DNA of 6,583 bases, taken from positions 1 through 6,583 of the forward strand of contig JAAZAI010000189.1 in assembly GCA_012514445.1 (NCBI GenBank), written 5' to 3'. Position 1 is the first letter of the stretch; each line of letters starts with the position of its first letter. The stretch is from Lentisphaerota bacterium (GTDB lineage: Bacteria > Verrucomicrobiota > Kiritimatiellia > RFP12 > UBA3636). This document shows positions 5,537-6,583 of the stretch, piece by piece. The translations under genes and the position numbers were made by a program. The notes beneath the pieces were generated by a model, which was given only the letters and a program-made list of their open reading frames with translations, had not been told where the DNA came from and searched no databases.

Positions 5537-5870
5537 TCACGTGCCGGGCACCTCCCACCGCGATTCAGGGGAGAAGACGGGCTCCAGCGCCTCCGAACGG
5601 AGCAGGCTCGCGGGGGTGACCGTCTTTCGGTGCCAGGGAATGAATCCGAAGAACCACAATCGCCAGAAAGTCGTCGAGCGGCGTATAGGTCACGACGGGA
5701 ATGGTGCTTTCGGCCACAAGCCACTTCCCTCCGGCCTCTTCGAATGCGATGCCCACATGCGAAGCCGGCGACCCCGTCGCGGCGGCGACGCAGCGATAGA
5801 GCAACTGCGGGATCGCGAGGAAGACGATGTCGCCGGAGCGAAGTTGCAGGCGATCAGCTTGCTTGGTCAT
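5537..5870 (-). pseudogene. yebB: YebB-like permuted papain-like (NlpC/P60-type) gene with out-of-frame internal deletion
   Basis: Relatives such as E. coli YebB (about 200 residues) are permuted NlpC/P60-type cysteine hydrolases with an early His motif and a later catalytic Cys. ATG 5870 opens a frame with LRSGDIVFL, SPASHVGIAFEE and KWLVAESTIPVVTYTPLDDF, the N-terminal third of the family. From about 5665 the match continues in a different frame: TTFWRLWFFGFIPWHRKTVT followed by PASLL, ending at TGA 5539-5537, which resembles the YebB C-terminal FWKFWFLGSIPWERKTVTP. Roughly 85-90 middle residues, including the expected FCSKFV-type Cys region, are missing and the frame is shifted. The first frame alone runs to TGA at 5567-5565 (101 residues) with an unrelated tail (IVVLRIHSLAPKDG). 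The start codon overlaps the rhombosortase stop (ATGA, 5870-5867), so it was the second gene of that operon. The product is expected to be inactive. A sequencing or assembly collapse is the alternative. Confidence 0.72.
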
Positions 5871-6541
5871 GGCGTTGCCTCCGCGCGGACGCGCCGCTCC
5901 GCAAGAAAACAGCTTCGGCAGGCGAAGATCATCAGGCCGCCCAGCACGCCGCCGAGGTGGCAGACGGCCACCGGAGCGCCGATGTCGCCCAGATGCAGCG
6001 AGGCGAACCAGACCTGCCCCGTGAAGGCCTCGACGAGGCTCTTGAGCGCCACCCCGACCAGGCACGCCGCGCCGATGCACGTGTTGTCGCGGTCGCGCAT
6101 CGCCATCATCTCCAGCGCCGAATAGGCCATGAGCCCATGCGCCGCGCCGGAGAGACCGCAGAGCGTGCCCTCCGCCGCCATGAACGCCGCCGCCAGCCCC
6201 GTGCTGCCCGCCGCGCAGGCCGCGACGGCCAGCAGCCGCCAGCGGCGCGAGGGCTCGCGCAAACCTTGGTAGAGCATCAGGAAGGCGCCGGCGTCCAGCG
6301 CGAGGTGGTAGAGGCCGACGTGCACGAGCGGTCCCGTCGCCACCCGCCACCATTCGCCCGCCGCCACGTGCGCCGGGACGAAGAGCAGCGCCAGCCAGGC
6401 GCCGCCGGCGAGCAGCGGCGCGTTCGCCACTGCGATCAGCGCGGCCAGCAACGTCAGCTCGCGCGCGACGGCGCGTGGCGGAAGGCTTGTTTCATGGTTT
6501 GTCTGAGCATTCATAGTAATCGGTCGCCGGGGTTGACTCAA
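5867..6541 (-). CDS. rrtA: Rhombosortase-like rhomboid intramembrane serine protease
   Basis: Multi-helix membrane protein of the rhomboid family. The pattern WWRVATGPLVHVGLYHL, then GLSGAAHGL, then AVCHLGGVLGGL fits the rhombosortase branch, which cleaves proteins carrying GlyGly-CTERM tails at the cell envelope. The nucleophile would be Ser131 in GLSG and the base His195 in CHLGG (numbered from the TTG start). Membrane segments lie at residues about 30-55, 73-92, 103-121, 128-147, 155-172 and 188-208. Length is 224 residues, normal for the group. Start choice: TTG 6541-6539 has GAGGGAG (6553-6547) 5 nt upstream, whereas ATG 6514-6512, nine codons later, has no ribosome site; either leaves the first helix whole. 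It overlaps the yebB-like gene by ATGA, which indicates translational coupling. No GlyGly-CTERM substrate gene is in the window. Rhomboid membership is firm; the rhombosortase label is less so. Confidence 0.78.
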   Translation of the reverse strand: MSQPRRPITMNAQTNHETSLPPRAVARELTLLAALIAVANAPLLAGGAWLALLFVPAHVAAGEWWRVATGPLVHVGLYHLALDAGAFLMLYQGLREPSRRWRLLAVAACAAGSTGLAAAFMAAEGTLCGLSGAAHGLMAYSALEMMAMRDRDNTCIGAACLVGVALKSLVEAFTGQVWFASLHLGDIGAPVAVCHLGGVLGGLMIFACRSCFLAERRVRAEATP

Positions 6542-6546
6542 GTAAG

Positions 6547-6553
6547 CTCCCTC
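6547..6553 (-). promoter_or_regulatory. Ribosome-binding site favouring a TTG start for the rhombosortase-like gene
   Basis: GAGGGAG on the minus strand lies 5 nt before TTG 6541. The ATG at 6514 has no comparable sequence before it. This is the main evidence for the upstream start. Confidence 0.45.
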
Positions 6554-6583
6554 GAGCAGGCCCGTTCTGTCCCGTCGCCTGCC

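Noticed and set aside
6513..6541. TTGAGT, 17-nt spacer, TACTAT on the minus strand as a promoter for the rhombosortase-like gene
   Set aside because: The -10 overlaps the candidate ATG and transcription would begin inside the gene; it also conflicts with the well-placed ribosome site before TTG 6541.

Overview
The window is a GC-rich bacterial chromosomal segment, with one visibly less GC-rich island at about 3320-4248. The source is unknown. The Fmt variant (N-terminus with MGSD instead of MGTP), a rhombosortase-type rhomboid and a standalone ORF6N gene would fit the PVC group (Kiritimatiellota/Lentisphaerota/Verrucomicrobiota). That placement is a low-confidence inference from protein style.

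Layout, left to right. (1) The C-terminal part of a sodium:solute symporter (+, ends 1207), whose 5' part is missing or abnormal. (2) fmt, methionyl-tRNA formyltransferase (+, 1310 or 1346 to 2344), behind a candidate promoter. It converges on, and overlaps by 4 nt, (3) a YhaM-like OB-fold/HD 3'-5' exoribonuclease gene (-, 3276-2341). (4) A 375-bp intergenic island (3316-3690) holding an 11-bp tandem repeat and a 150-bp MITE-like element with inverted-repeat ends and a 9-bp flanking duplication. (5) An ORF6N-domain gene (+, 3691-4248) with a perfect 29-nt palindrome inside its coding sequence. (6) An MFS transporter gene (+, 4250-5512) starting 1 nt after ORF6N. (7) On the minus strand, a rhombosortase-like rhomboid protease gene (6541-5867) coupled by an ATGA overlap to (8) a YebB-type permuted papain-like gene that has lost its middle, including the catalytic-cysteine region, by an out-of-frame internal deletion (5870-5537).

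How the genes relate: fmt (initiator tRNA formylation) and yhaM (RNA decay) are housekeeping genes placed tail to tail, with no sign of a joint pathway. The rrtA-like and yebB-like pair is a true operon by overlap and may once have worked together on envelope proteins or peptides. The ORF6N gene plus the MITE-like element look like acquired DNA lodged between the yhaM and MFS genes. I see no CRISPR array, no tRNA or rRNA gene and no complete transposase. The most unusual items are the 150-bp inverted-repeat element, the deleted yebB-like gene, the palindrome in ORF6N and the apparent AUC start of fmt.
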